Below, piece by piece: positions 9,087-18,127 of a stretch of DNA of 64,000 nucleotides. The stretch covers positions 3,263,001-3,327,000 of the forward strand of contig NC_011420.2 in assembly GCF_000016185.1 (NCBI RefSeq). Reading direction: 5' to 3'. The stretch comes from Rhodospirillum centenum SW (GTDB taxonomy: Bacteria > Pseudomonadota > Alphaproteobacteria > Azospirillales > Azospirillaceae). The notes below the pieces were generated by a model. That model did not search any database. It worked only from the letters and a program-made list of their open reading frames with translations, and was not told the origin of the DNA. The position numbers and the translations under genes were made by a program. How positions within the stretch are numbered: position 1 is the stretch's first letter; every line of letters begins with the position of its first letter.

Positions 9087-10922
9087 TCAGGGCGTCGCCG
9101 GGGCGGTGCCGGCCGTCCGGGGCAGGGGCAGGCCGTCCTTCAGCTTCGCCTCCGCCGTGTGGCGCAGCGTGTCGTCCTCGGCCTGCTGCGCCGCCCGGCG
9201 CCACTGGAACCGCGCCTCGGTACGGCGGCCGGCGACCCAGTAGGCGTCGCCCAGATGGTCGTTGATCTCGGGCTCGAACGGTTGCAGTTCGGCGGCGCGC
9301 TCCAGTGTCTCCACGGCACGGGGGATTTCGCCCTGCCGGAACAGCGCCCAGCCCAGGCTGTCCATGATGTGGCCGTTGTCGGGGTGCAGGGCGACGGCCT
9401 TCTCCAGCAGCGCCCGCGCCTCCTCCAGGTGGATGCCGCGGTCGGCCCAGCCATAGCCCAGGAAGTTCAGGATTGACGGGTGGTCGGGGTTCAGCGCCAG
9501 GGCGCGGCGCAGATCGGCTTCCGCCTCCGGCCAGCGGCCTTCCCCTTCCAGCGACATGCCGCGGGCGAAGTACAGCACCCAGTCGCGTCGGCCGGGCTCC
9601 CCCGCGGGCAGGCGGGCGGCAGCGCGGTCGTAAGCGGCCACCGCCGCCGCGTACCGGCCGGCGATGCGGTGGATGTCGCCCAGCTCCAGCAGGGCATCGG
9701 TCCGCCCCGGCCGCTCGGCGGCCATCGCCTCCAGCATCGGCACGGCCTCGTCGGCGTGCCCGGCCCGGTGCAGCGCGTCCGCTTCGCGCAGGCGTGCCGC
9801 CCAGCCCACGGCCGGATCGCCGGTCACGGCCCGGTATTCCTCCAGCGCGTCCTGCGGCCGCTCGCGGGCCATCAGGATGTCGCCCACCATCATCCGGGCG
9901 AGCGGCTGCTGCGGCTTCAGGTGCAGGGCGATGCGGGCGAAGATCAGCGCCGCGTCCGCCGCGCCCTCCCGGTGCAGGCCCGCCGCCATGTCGAACAACG
10001 CCTCCGCCAGCCCGTCGCGGGCGTCGGCGACAAGGCGCGGGGGCGTGCCGCCGGCCTCCAGCCGGGCCAGGGTCTGCTCCAGGGCGGGGGACTCCGGATT
10101 CTCCGCCAGGAAGGCGGCATAGAGGGCGCGGGCCTGGTCCGGCCGGCCCTGACGTTCGTAGAAGTTGCCGGCCAGCAGCACCGGCCGCAGCGGCATTCCG
10201 TCCGCCAGGGCCTGCACATAGGCCGCGGCCGCGGCATCGGCGTTGCCGCGCAGATCCTCGATCAGCGCCGTCTGGAAATGGCGCAGCGCGGTGAAGCCCG
10301 GCGCCCCGCCCAGCTTGTCCAGCGTCTCCAGCGCGGCCAGGGCCGCGTCGGGATTGCCGGCGGCGACCTCCGTCCAGGCGGTCGCCAGGGGGGCGACGAG
10401 GCGGCCCGGCCCGTCGGCCGGCAGCGCCGCCAGCCGCGCCCGCGCCTCCTTGGTCCGGCCGGCGGCGATGTCGTCGGCCACCAGCAGGGCGTGGGCGGCG
10501 AAGGTACCACGGCCGTCCTCCACGGCGCGGCGGGCCAGGGGCAACGCCCCGGTCATGTTGCCTTCGGACAGGTTCACCAGGAAGGCGCGCCGGCGCAGCT
10601 CCGGGTTGTCGGGGTCATGGGCCAGCGCCTCGCTCAGCAGCCGGGCCGCGGCCTTGCCGTCGCCGGCGTTCTGCGCGACGCGGCCGGACAGATAGCTGGC
10701 CATCGCCTCACCGGACAGCCGGTCGGCCGCCGCATCGGCGCCGGAGGTGGCCTTGTCCGGTTCGGCCCGCGTCCCTCCGGCCAGCACCGGCAGGGCCAGC
10801 GCTGCCAGCAGGGCCAGCACCGCCGCGGACCTGCTGCCGCCCCGGATCCCGTGCCGACCGGAGCGCGTGATACCGGCCTGTCCCATCCCTGCCCGTTCCA
10901 TCCGTCTGCCGTCCGTTCGCAT
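9087..10922 (-). CDS. Exported tetratricopeptide-repeat protein
   Basis: The 611-aa protein has an N-terminal basic stretch and hydrophobic signal segment (about residues 34-50, ending GGTRA), then about a dozen TPR helices-pairs spread over residues 70-600. The C-terminal units are clearest, for example ALALNPDHPSILNFLGYGWADRG and AVALHPDNGHIMDSLGWALFRQG. It is probably a periplasmic or outer-membrane-associated scaffold. Such a protein next to ispE recurs in Rhodospirillales, as I recall. The start could also be one of the ATGs at 10898 or 10886. No enzymatic domain is visible. Confidence 0.85.
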   Translation of the reverse strand: MRTDGRRMERAGMGQAGITRSGRHGIRGGSRSAAVLALLAALALPVLAGGTRAEPDKATSGADAAADRLSGEAMASYLSGRVAQNAGDGKAAARLLSEALAHDPDNPELRRRAFLVNLSEGNMTGALPLARRAVEDGRGTFAAHALLVADDIAAGRTKEARARLAALPADGPGRLVAPLATAWTEVAAGNPDAALAALETLDKLGGAPGFTALRHFQTALIEDLRGNADAAAAAYVQALADGMPLRPVLLAGNFYERQGRPDQARALYAAFLAENPESPALEQTLARLEAGGTPPRLVADARDGLAEALFDMAAGLHREGAADAALIFARIALHLKPQQPLARMMVGDILMARERPQDALEEYRAVTGDPAVGWAARLREADALHRAGHADEAVPMLEAMAAERPGRTDALLELGDIHRIAGRYAAAVAAYDRAAARLPAGEPGRRDWVLYFARGMSLEGEGRWPEAEADLRRALALNPDHPSILNFLGYGWADRGIHLEEARALLEKAVALHPDNGHIMDSLGWALFRQGEIPRAVETLERAAELQPFEPEINDHLGDAYWVAGRRTEARFQWRRAAQQAEDDTLRHTAEAKLKDGLPLPRTAGTAPATP

Positions 10923-11070
10923 GGCCCCGTCGACGGGGGCGCGGCGGGGCTTTCTCCAAATCCGCTGCGCGAAAGGAGCGTATCCAGAAAGGACTTAAGG
11001 GATCAACAAGGTTGCGCACCCGGAAAGGGCATGTTCCGGGACGGCGGCTGTGACCTTTCCCGGACCGGAC

Positions 11071-11124
11071 GCCCGCCGGATGCCGTCCGGCGGGCCTGTC
11101 CCGTCACGACCGCCGTCGGCGGTC
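11071..11124 (-). terminator. Two GC-rich hairpins downstream of the ETF-QO gene
   Basis: A perfect 10-bp stem (GCCCGCCGGA/TCCGGCGGGC, 5-nt loop, 11071-11095) is followed by a 7-bp stem (GACCGCC/GGCGGTC, 11108-11124). Both lie between the ETF-QO stop and the TPR gene start. No T-tract follows on the minus strand, so termination is only inferred. Confidence 0.5.
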
Positions 11125-11176
11125 CGCATCCTGTCAGTATCTTGTGATTCCGCTGCCGGGCCCGTGCGGGGCCGGA

Positions 11177-12838
11177 TCACATGTTCGGATAGTTCGGACC
11201 CCCGCCGCCCTCCGGCACGGTCCAGACGATGTTCTGCTGCGGGTCCTTGATATCGCAGGTCTTGCAGTGGACGCAGTTCTGGAAGTTGATGACGAAGCGC
11301 GGATTGCTGCCGTCGTCGTTGCGCACCACCTCGTAGACCCCGGCCGGGCAGTAGCGCTGCGCCGGCTCGTCGTAGGTGGGCAGGTTGTAGCTGATCGGGA
11401 TCGAGGGATCCTTCAGCTTCAGGTGCGCCGGCTGGTCTTCCTCATGGTTCGTGTTGGAGAGGTAGACCGAGGAGAGGCGGTCGAAGCTGACGACGCCGTC
11501 CGGCTTCGGATACTTGATCTTCGGCGCCTGGTCGGCCGGCACCAGGCTCTCATGGTCGGCCTTCCTGTGGTGCAGCGTGTAGGGCAGCAGCCAGTTCAGC
11601 TTCAGCTCGTGCAGCCACATCTGGAAGCCGGCGTGCAGGGTGCCCAGGGTCATGCCCCAGCGCAGGCCCGGCTTCACGTTGCGGACCTTGTACAGATCCT
11701 CGTAGGCCCAGCTGTCCTTGAAGGACTTCTCGTAGACGTCCAGCGTGTCGCCCGGGCCGACACCCGCCTTCAGCCGGGCGAAGGCCGCGTCGGCGGCCAG
11801 CATGCCCGTCTCCATGGCGTTGTGGGTGCCCTTGATGCGGGGCACGTTCACGAAGCCGGCGGAGCAGCCGATCAGCGCACCGCCGGGGAAGGCCAGCTTC
11901 GGCACCGACTGGAGGCCGCCCTCGTTGATGGCGCGGGCACCGTAGGACAGCCGCTTGCCACCCTCCAGGATGGCCCGGATCGACGCGTGCTGCTTGAAGC
12001 GCTGGAATTCCTCGAAGGGCGACAGGTGGGGGTTCCAGTAGTCCAGGTTCACCACGAAGCCGATGGCGACCAGATTGTCCTCCAGGTGGTACATGAAGGA
12101 CCCGCCGGTGGTCTTCTTGTCCAGGGGCCAGCCCTGGGTGTGGGAGACCCGGCCCGGCCTGTGCTTGGCGGGATCGACCTGCCAGAGTTCCTTGATGCCG
12201 ATGCCGTACTTCTGCACATCGCAGTCGCGGCGCAGGTCGAAGCGCTCCATCAACTGCTTTGACAGGTTCCCGCGCACCCCCTCGGCGAAGAAGGTATAGG
12301 TGCCGTGCAGCTCCATGCCGGGGGTGTAGCGGTCGGTCGGCTCCCCGTCCTTGCCGATGCCCATGTCGCCCGTGGCGACGCCCTTGACCGAGCCGTCCTC
12401 GTTGTACACCACCTCGGCCGCGGCGAAGCCGGGATAGATCTCCACGCCCAGGGCTTCGGCCTGCTGTGCCAGCCAGCGGCAGAGCGAGCCCAGGCTGATG
12501 ATGTAGTTGCCGTCATTGTGCATCAGCGGCGGCAACATGAAGTTCGGGATGCGGAAGCCGCCCTCCTCCTTCAGGATGTAGAAGCGGTCGTCCGTGACGG
12601 GGGTGTGGAGGGGAGCCCCCTTCTCCTTCCAGTCGGGGATCAGTTCCGTGAGAGCCCGCGGGTCCAGGACAGCCCCGGATACGATATGGGCTCCGACTTC
12701 GGAGCCCTTCTCCAGGACGCAGACGCTGACATCGTGTCCCTGTTCCGCGGCGAGCTGTTTGAGCCGGATCGCGGCGGACAGACCGGCTGCGCCGGCGCCC
12801 ACGATCACGACGTCGTACTGCATCGATTCTCGTTCCAT
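11177..12838 (-). CDS. Electron transfer flavoprotein-ubiquinone oxidoreductase
   Basis: Membrane-associated FAD/[4Fe-4S] enzyme passing electrons from ETF (fatty-acid and amino-acid dehydrogenation) to ubiquinone. The 553-aa length matches the family. The FAD dinucleotide fold [17 protein letters not shown] begins at residue 10. The ubiquinone-binding middle region includes [16 protein letters not shown]. The C-terminal cluster ligands are in CPAGVYEV and [19 protein letters not shown] choices exist; 12838 is preferred because GGGGAG sits just upstream, with ATG 12823 (MQYDVV) as the alternative. The 120-bp gap to the divergent UDG gene must hold both promoters. Confidence 0.96.
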   Translation of the reverse strand: MERESMQYDVVIVGAGAAGLSAAIRLKQLAAEQGHDVSVCVLEKGSEVGAHIVSGAVLDPRALTELIPDWKEKGAPLHTPVTDDRFYILKEEGGFRIPNFMLPPLMHNDGNYIISLGSLCRWLAQQAEALGVEIYPGFAAAEVVYNEDGSVKGVATGDMGIGKDGEPTDRYTPGMELHGTYTFFAEGVRGNLSKQLMERFDLRRDCDVQKYGIGIKELWQVDPAKHRPGRVSHTQGWPLDKKTTGGSFMYHLEDNLVAIGFVVNLDYWNPHLSPFEEFQRFKQHASIRAILEGGKRLSYGARAINEGGLQSVPKLAFPGGALIGCSAGFVNVPRIKGTHNAMETGMLAADAAFARLKAGVGPGDTLDVYEKSFKDSWAYEDLYKVRNVKPGLRWGMTLGTLHAGFQMWLHELKLNWLLPYTLHHRKADHESLVPADQAPKIKYPKPDGVVSFDRLSSVYLSNTNHEEDQPAHLKLKDPSIPISYNLPTYDEPAQRYCPAGVYEVVRNDDGSNPRFVINFQNCVHCKTCDIKDPQQNIVWTVPEGGGGPNYPNM

Positions 12839-12958
12839 TTCGCTCCCCAGCGTGGATTTATCGTTGCCCTGGCCCTGTTACCCTGGCCTCCGGCGGGAAA
12901 TGATTCGGTATGGTGAACGGCTGATGTAGAAGCATAGGAGCGATGGCAGGGTCAAACC

Positions 12959-13855
12959 ATGATTGAACTGGGGCAGAGTGTCGCGGCCCTCCGCTTTCTG
13001 GCGGAGATCGGGGCCGACGAGGCGGTGAACGACCGGCCGACGGACTGGACGGCGATCGCCGCCCGCGGGCGTGCCGTCGGGCCGGAGACGGACCGTCCGT
13101 CCGCTGCCGTGCCGCCCCGCGCTCCCGGCCCGGCCCGGCCCGGGGCCGCCCGCCCCGCCGCTTCCGGTCCGGCCACCGCCGGGGCCGTGTCCGCGTCGCC
13201 GCCGCCGCTGGGAGCGGCGGAATCCTCCCAGACCGCCCGTGCCGCGGCCGCCGCGGCCGCCACCCTGCCGGAGCTGAAGGCGGCGCTCGCCGCGTTCGAG
13301 GGCTGCGCGCTCCGCCACACCGCCACCAGTCTTGTCTTCGCCGACGGCGATCCGGCGGCGCGGGTGATGCTGGTGGGGGAGGCGCCGGGCGAGCAGGAGG
13401 ACCGGCAGGGCCGGCCCTTCGTCGGGCCGGCCGGCCTGCTGCTGGACCGGATGCTGGCCGCCATCGGGCTCGACCGCAGGGCGGACACGCCCGACCGGGC
13501 CGTCTACATCACGAACGTGGTAAACTGGCGGCCCCCTGGAAACCGCAGCCCGACGGACGGGGAGATCGCGGCCTGCCTGCCCTTCGTGCAGCGCCATATC
13601 GACCTGGTGAACCCGGCGGTGCTGGTCTTCCTCGGCGGCATCAGCGCCAAGTCCCTGCTGCAGCGGACGGAGGGCATCACCCGCCTGCGCGGGCGCTGGT
13701 TCGACTACGCCAGCCCCGGCCTGTCCCGGCCGCTGCCGGCCCTGCCGATGCTGCATCCCGCCTATCTGCTGCGCAATCCGGCCGCCAAGCGGGAGGCGTG
13801 GAAGGATCTGCTGGCGTTGCAGGAGCGGCTGGAGGCGCTGGACGCCGGCCGCTGA
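12959..13855 (+). CDS. Uracil-DNA glycosylase, family 4-like, with altered Fe-S ligands
   Basis: DNA repair enzyme removing uracil from DNA. The 298-aa protein has an unusual Ala/Pro-rich N-terminal third (residues 40-105) before the catalytic domain. GEAPGEQED (from residue 140) is the family 4 motif [14 protein letters not shown] the second block, and [11 protein letters not shown] the motif B with its histidine. Canonical family 4 enzymes have four cluster cysteines; here only C116 and C206 align, and the third position is W190. An intact [4Fe-4S] cluster is therefore doubtful. It is divergent from ETF-QO and closely followed by moaB. Confidence 0.9.
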   Translation: MIELGQSVAALRFLAEIGADEAVNDRPTDWTAIAARGRAVGPETDRPSAAVPPRAPGPARPGAARPAASGPATAGAVSASPPPLGAAESSQTARAAAAAAATLPELKAALAAFEGCALRHTATSLVFADGDPAARVMLVGEAPGEQEDRQGRPFVGPAGLLLDRMLAAIGLDRRADTPDRAVYITNVVNWRPPGNRSPTDGEIAACLPFVQRHIDLVNPAVLVFLGGISAKSLLQRTEGITRLRGRWFDYASPGLSRPLPALPMLHPAYLLRNPAAKREAWKDLLALQERLEALDAGR

Positions 13856-13903
13856 TCCGTGCCACCCCTGCCGTCCGATCCCCCAGCCCCGGGAGCCGCG
13901 CCC

Positions 13904-14440
13904 ATGGCCCGCATCGACGAAAGCCGTCCCTTCCTGCCGGTCAACATCGCCGTGCTGACCGTCTCCGACAGCCGCGACCTCGCCGACGACCGCTCCGGCG
14001 ACACGCTGGTGGAGCGGCTGACCGGGGCCGGCCACCGGCTGGCCGGCCGTGCGCTGGTGAAGGATGACGTGCGGGCGATCGTGGACGTGCTGCGCGGCTG
14101 GATCGCCGACCCGGCGGTGGATGTCGTGATCTCCACCGGCGGCACCGGGCTGACCGGCCGCGACGTGACGCCGGAGGCGTTCGAGAGCCTGTTCGAGAAG
14201 CGCATCGACGGCTTCGGGGAGCTGTTCCGCCAGCTCAGCTACGACCAGATCGGCACCAGCACGATGCAGAGCCGGGCCGTCGGCGGGGTCGCCGGCGGCA
14301 CCTATCTGTTCGCCCTGCCGGGCAGCCCCGGCGCCTGCCGCGACGGCTGGGACCTGATCCTGAAATGGCAGCTCGACAGCCGCCACCGCCCCTGCAACCT
14401 GGTGGAGCTGATGCCCCGGTTGCAGGAGCATCCGGGCTAG
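13904..14440 (+). CDS. moaB: Molybdenum cofactor biosynthesis protein B
   Basis: MoaB/Mog-type protein of molybdopterin biosynthesis, probably adenylating molybdopterin before metal insertion. The 178-aa length is typical. IAVLTVSDSRD opens the fold, and STGGTGLTGRDVTPEA is the conserved nucleotide/molybdopterin-binding loop; ALPGSPGACRDGWD is the C-terminal signature. The ATG at 13904 has GGGAG 8 bp upstream. A longer frame begins at 13859, only 4 bp after the UDG stop, so the two genes are probably one operon. Its stop overlaps the stop of the convergent gene by 4 bp. Confidence 0.93.
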   Translation: MARIDESRPFLPVNIAVLTVSDSRDLADDRSGDTLVERLTGAGHRLAGRALVKDDVRAIVDVLRGWIADPAVDVVISTGGTGLTGRDVTPEAFESLFEKRIDGFGELFRQLSYDQIGTSTMQSRAVGGVAGGTYLFALPGSPGACRDGWDLILKWQLDSRHRPCNLVELMPRLQEHPG

Positions 14441-15063
14441 GGTCTCGACCGCGCCGTCCGCCGCCAGCGGCGCAGGGACTCCCGGTCGTCCAGGTCGGCC
14501 AGGGGATCGGCCAGTTCCGTGGTCAGGCCCGCCCGTGCCAGCCGTTCCCGGCTGTCGGCCAGGGCCTGCGGGCTCGACCAGCGCACCCCGGCCAGCAGGT
14601 CGGTGCGCCGCGGCGGGCGGCGGAAGCCGATCAGCCAGTAGCCGCCGTCCTCGGACGGGCCGAACACGGCGTCCGCCCGCCGCAGCCGGGCCAGCGCCCC
14701 GGCCACGGCCGCCGCCGTGATCTCCGGGATGTCGCCGCCCACCAGCACCGCCGGCCCCCGCCTGCGTCCGCCGGGACCGCCCGCGAGCCCGCGCAGCATG
14801 CGCTCGCCCAGGTCGCCGTGCCCCTGCGGCCGTGTCTGCCAGGGCCGCGTCTGGCAGGGCCGCGGCCAGCCGGTCAGCGCCCGGTCGGGCGCCACCGCCA
14901 GCACGCAGTCCCAGCGCGGGTCGCGGCCCAGCCGGCGCAGCGTCGCGGCCAGACAGGCGCGGTAGATCCGCAGCGCCTCCGCCTCCCCGACGCCGCGGGC
15001 CAGCCGGCGTTTCACCCGGCCCAGGCGCGGCGCCTTCGCCAGCACGACGACCCGCGGCCTCAT
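14437..15063 (-). CDS. DUF2064/TIGR04282-type glycosyltransferase (arsenosugar-associated)
   Basis: GT-A-fold transferase of about 208 aa. VVVLAKAPRLGRVKRRLA at the N-terminus and GERMLRGL, ILVGGDIPEI-like (VLVGGDIPEITA) and DAVFGPSEDGGYWLIG blocks are the family hallmarks. In other genomes this family pairs with the next gene upstream, and both were named for arsenosugar biosynthesis. No arsenic methyltransferase is present here, so the true product is uncertain. The start at 15063 overlaps the upstream glycosyltransferase by 4 bp. An internal WQTRP duplication comes from a 15-bp tandem repeat near 14833-14862. Confidence 0.85.
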   Translation of the reverse strand: MRPRVVVLAKAPRLGRVKRRLARGVGEAEALRIYRACLAATLRRLGRDPRWDCVLAVAPDRALTGWPRPCQTRPWQTRPQGHGDLGERMLRGLAGGPGGRRRGPAVLVGGDIPEITAAAVAGALARLRRADAVFGPSEDGGYWLIGFRRPPRRTDLLAGVRWSSPQALADSRERLARAGLTTELADPLADLDDRESLRRWRRTARSRP

Positions 15064-15770
15064 CCGTACACCCGCGCGATCAGCCGGGGCGGCACGCCCA
15101 GGTGCCAGAGGGCGAGGCAGCCCAGATTGCGGGCGGAGCGGCGCCACCAGCCGTCGCGCCGCCAGCGCGCGGCCGAGGTGACGGCCGCCGCCCCCAGCGG
15201 CACCAGCCGCCGCCGGCCCAGCCGGCGTACCAGATCCACATCCTCCATCAGCGGCAGCGGCCGGTAGCCGCCGACCGTCCCGTACAGGCGGCGGGACAGC
15301 AGCAGCCCCTGGTCGCCGTAGGGCAGGGCCAGCACCCGGCAGCGCCACGCCACCAGCCGCTCCAGCCGGCGGGCCTGGGGCTCCGCCGCGTCCAGGACGA
15401 AGCGGAACCAGCCGGCGCGGGCGCCGGCGTCCGGCCGGGCCAGGAAGGCCATGACGGCATCGGTCCAGCCGGGGGCGGGCACCGTGTCGGCGTGCAGGAA
15501 CAGCAGCCAGTCGCCTGTCGCCGCCCGCGCCCCGGCCGCAAGCTGGATGCCGCGTCCCCGCGCTGCCGTCAGGACCCGGCACCCGCGGGCGGCGGCCAGC
15601 GCCGCCGTGCCGTCCGCCGAACCGCCGTCCACGACGACGATCTCCGCCCCCGGCCAGCCGGACAGGGCGTCCAGCGTGGCCGGCAGGGCGGCGGCGGCGT
15701 CCAGCGCCGGGATCACCACCGAAAGGGCGGGGGGCGCCGGGGCCGGGGGAAGGGGCGGGGCGGGCGGCAT
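15060..15770 (-). CDS. TIGR04283-type family 2 glycosyltransferase (arsenosugar-associated)
   Basis: GT2 enzyme of 236 aa. The N-terminus is Pro/Ala-rich and is followed by LSVVIPALDAAAALPATL. The nucleotide-sugar site is VVVDGGSADGTA with the DxD-type motif in FLHADT; LMEDVDLVRRL is the acceptor/catalytic ED block. C-terminal residues include a hydrophobic stretch that may associate with the membrane. It overlaps the downstream DUF2064 gene by 4 bp, forming a two-gene operon. The pair is widespread in bacteria and its product is not proven by context here. Confidence 0.88.
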   Translation of the reverse strand: MPPAPPLPPAPAPPALSVVIPALDAAAALPATLDALSGWPGAEIVVVDGGSADGTAALAAARGCRVLTAARGRGIQLAAGARAATGDWLLFLHADTVPAPGWTDAVMAFLARPDAGARAGWFRFVLDAAEPQARRLERLVAWRCRVLALPYGDQGLLLSRRLYGTVGGYRPLPLMEDVDLVRRLGRRRLVPLGAAAVTSAARWRRDGWWRRSARNLGCLALWHLGVPPRLIARVYG

Positions 15771-15800
15771 GGTCCCGCCCTTATGCCGTGGCCCGCCCGG

Positions 15801-16805
15801 TCAGTCCACGGCGCGCCAGTCCGGCGTGCCCAGCTCCTCGCGGAAGGCGAAGCGCCGGAGATGGTCGATCACCACCTCCTGGAGCCGTTCCAGCGTGGCC
15901 GCATCCTGGGCCGTGACCGTGATCCCCAGCCCTTCGGGCGTGGCGGTCAGCGCGCAGCTGTTGCCGTCGCCGAAGGGGATGTCGCCGGTCGTCTCGTCGA
16001 AGCGGACGTCGAAGCGGTGGCTCCAGTGCTTGCAGAGCTGGGTCAGGTAGCGCGCGGCATTGGCCGTCGCGATGGTGGCCGTGGCGCGGACCATGGCGGT
16101 GTCCTCCGGGGCGGTCGTCGGCAGGGCCTCGATCGCCGCGGCGGCGGCGTTCAGGGCGGCGGCGGCGGCGGCGATCTCCTGCGCCGTCAGCGACGGGCGG
16201 GACAGGCGGCCGGCCAGGGCGCGCTTCAGCCCGTCCATGGCCGCCTCCACCTCCGGGATGCCGCGGTGGCGGTCGCGGACGCTGCGGGCACGCTGCAGCG
16301 CCGTTTCCACCAGCGGGCGGTTCTCCTCCAGGAACAGCGCGCCGGCCGGGGTCAGGGTGTAGGGCTTGCGGCCGCCCTCGCTCTCGTCACGGGCGACATA
16401 GCCCAGATCCTCCAGCAGGCTCAGGGTCGGGTACATCATGCCGGGGCTGGGGCTGTAGGCGCCGCCCAGCAGGTCCGACATGGCGCGGATCAGCTCATAG
16501 CCGTGGCGCGGCTTCTCCGACAGCAGGTGCAGCGCCAGCAGGCGCGGGTCGCCCTGGTCCAGCAGCCGGCCGCGCCGGCCGCCGCCATGCCGGCCGCCAC
16601 GGTGCCCGCCCCAGGACCCGCCCCAGGGACCGTCACCGGGTCCGCCCTCGCCATGTCCGCCGCCAGGGCGCCCGCCCCCCCGATGCCCGCCCCCGCGGGG
16701 TCCGTCGCCATCGCCGAAGCCGTGGGCGAAACGGCGGCCGGGCAGGCCGCAGCGACCCGCCCGGCCGCCCATCGCAAAAGCCTTCATCATCATCATCTCC
16801 CTCAT
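15801..16805 (-). CDS. PadR-family regulator fused to DUF2218, with Gly/His-rich N-terminus
   Basis: 334-aa transcription factor. Residues about 15-80 are a low-complexity Gly/His/Arg region (GGGHRGGGRPGGGHGEGG), resembling the metal-binding tail of E. coli YqjI/NfeR. Residues about 85-170 are the PadR winged helix (LLALHLLSEKPRHGYELI, SPSPGMMYPTLSLLEDLGYV, GGRKPYTLTPAG). The C-terminal about 100 residues (FDVRFDETTGDIPFGDGN) look like DUF2218, a domain found with siderophore/iron proteins. I infer a metal-responsive repressor of iron homeostasis. The ATG at 16805 has GAGGATC upstream. A 12-bp palindrome lies about 40 bp upstream. Confidence 0.85.
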   Translation of the reverse strand: MREMMMMKAFAMGGRAGRCGLPGRRFAHGFGDGDGPRGGGHRGGGRPGGGHGEGGPGDGPWGGSWGGHRGGRHGGGRRGRLLDQGDPRLLALHLLSEKPRHGYELIRAMSDLLGGAYSPSPGMMYPTLSLLEDLGYVARDESEGGRKPYTLTPAGALFLEENRPLVETALQRARSVRDRHRGIPEVEAAMDGLKRALAGRLSRPSLTAQEIAAAAAALNAAAAAIEALPTTAPEDTAMVRATATIATANAARYLTQLCKHWSHRFDVRFDETTGDIPFGDGNSCALTATPEGLGITVTAQDAATLERLQEVVIDHLRRFAFREELGTPDWRAVD

Positions 16806-16843
16806 GGGATCCTCGTCGCTTCAGAATTCGATATGACGATGAA

Positions 16844-16855
16844 TAGATATATCTA
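16844..16855. promoter_or_regulatory. Palindromic operator candidate upstream of the PadR-DUF2218 gene
   Basis: TAGATATATCTA is a perfect 12-bp palindrome in an A+T-rich patch (16822-16860) just upstream of the regulator start, with a further GATAT at 16830. PadR proteins usually bind such dyads near their own gene, so autoregulation is plausible. The rest of the gap up to 17133 shows no gene. Confidence 0.5.
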
Positions 16856-17133
16856 AACTCTGCCGGACGCAAGTCCGGATCGGGTACCACCAGGGACCCG
16901 ATGGCTGCGGTGATGCGGCGGTGGTGTGAAATTTGCCGGTCGGCTGTTGCCTGTGGCGACCAGCGGCGTTGATGCAGGGCAGAAATCCGAGTAACGATTC
17001 GCCGCCGACCAGAGGGGGACCTATGCCGACCGGGGTACGCCGAAAATCGGCGCGCGCACCGTCGAAGGGGGCGACGGTCCCGCGGCGGACGAACGACGGA
17101 CAGCCGCCCGCACGCGAGCAGGAGACACAAGGA

Positions 17134-18012
17134 ATGACCCGCACATTCATTTCGATGGCGAAGACGGGTGGACAGGGCAAGACCCTGGTGGCCCAGATGC
17201 TGGCGTTGCAGCACGAGATCAAGGGCGTGCCGGTGAAGCTGGCCGCCGCCGACAGCGACACCCTCAACCAGCGCTCCAAGTTCGGCCGGCTGTTCCCCAA
17301 TGTGAAGGAACTGGGCATCGGCGAGGACCTCACGAAGGTCAAAAGCTCGACCGACCCGAACCTCGCCATCAAGTACTGGGACGAGTTCGGCCGTACCCTG
17401 CTCGACGGCGGTTTCGTCATTGATGTCGGCGCCAACGTGGCGGCCGAGCTGTTCGCCTGGGCCGAGGCGCGCAATGCCGGCGCCCTGCTGCGCCGCCGCA
17501 ACACCGCCCCGCTCGACCTGATCGTCGCCACCAAGGCGGAGTCGCAGGCGATCGAGGATGCCCGCGCGCTGTTGCAGTACAGCTTCGACAAGAACGAGTG
17601 GCTGCCGTTCGCGCGCCGCTTCGTCGTGCTGAACGAGGTCGCCGGCGGTTTCAGCCGCTACGAGAACGATCCCGCCTTCAAGCGTCTCAAGGCGTTCCAG
17701 GGCATGGGCGTCGGCCTGATCCAGATGAAGCGCTGCGAGTCGGACATCTGGGGCCTGCTGGAGAAGGAGTTCATCTCCGTCCGCGACGCACTGAAGCTGA
17801 ACGAGGTCGATCTGGAGAAGCGCTACGGCATCGATGTCTGGACCGGCCATGGCGGCCTGACCGACCTCAAGGCCTGGGCGGCGGAGACCCTGGCCGCGTT
17901 CGAGCGTGCCGGCCTGATGCCCGGCGCCCAGCTCGGCGCCCAGTTCGGCACGCCGCCGGCCGGCATGCCGGCAAACCCCCAGCCGGAGCCCCTGGGCCTC
18001 GGCAGCAACTGA
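17134..18012 (+). CDS. ParA/MinD-like P-loop ATPase, orphan
   Basis: Cytosolic ATPase of the deviant Walker A family: AKTGGQGKT (K10 to T17) after a short first strand, with FVIDVGANVA as a Walker B-like strand. The C-terminal tail is Gly/Pro/Gln-rich. The 292-aa protein resembles ParA-type proteins carried by plasmids and mobilisation regions, but no parB, relaxase or plasmid gene is nearby. Its role (positioning, partition or other) is unknown. AGGAGA lies 8 bp before the ATG at 17134. An in-frame ATG at 17023, itself behind GAGGGGG, would add 37 mostly basic residues. Confidence 0.75.
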   Translation: MTRTFISMAKTGGQGKTLVAQMLALQHEIKGVPVKLAAADSDTLNQRSKFGRLFPNVKELGIGEDLTKVKSSTDPNLAIKYWDEFGRTLLDGGFVIDVGANVAAELFAWAEARNAGALLRRRNTAPLDLIVATKAESQAIEDARALLQYSFDKNEWLPFARRFVVLNEVAGGFSRYENDPAFKRLKAFQGMGVGLIQMKRCESDIWGLLEKEFISVRDALKLNEVDLEKRYGIDVWTGHGGLTDLKAWAAETLAAFERAGLMPGAQLGAQFGTPPAGMPANPQPEPLGLGSN

Positions 18013-18127
18013 CCGGCCGGGCGCGGAACACCCCGCCCGCCGCACCTGTTCCGCCGTTCCCGCTCCCTGACCTGTCCGCCGGCAGGTCCGGGGCGGGGAT
18101 GGCGCGCTTCCGGGGGGATGTGGAACC

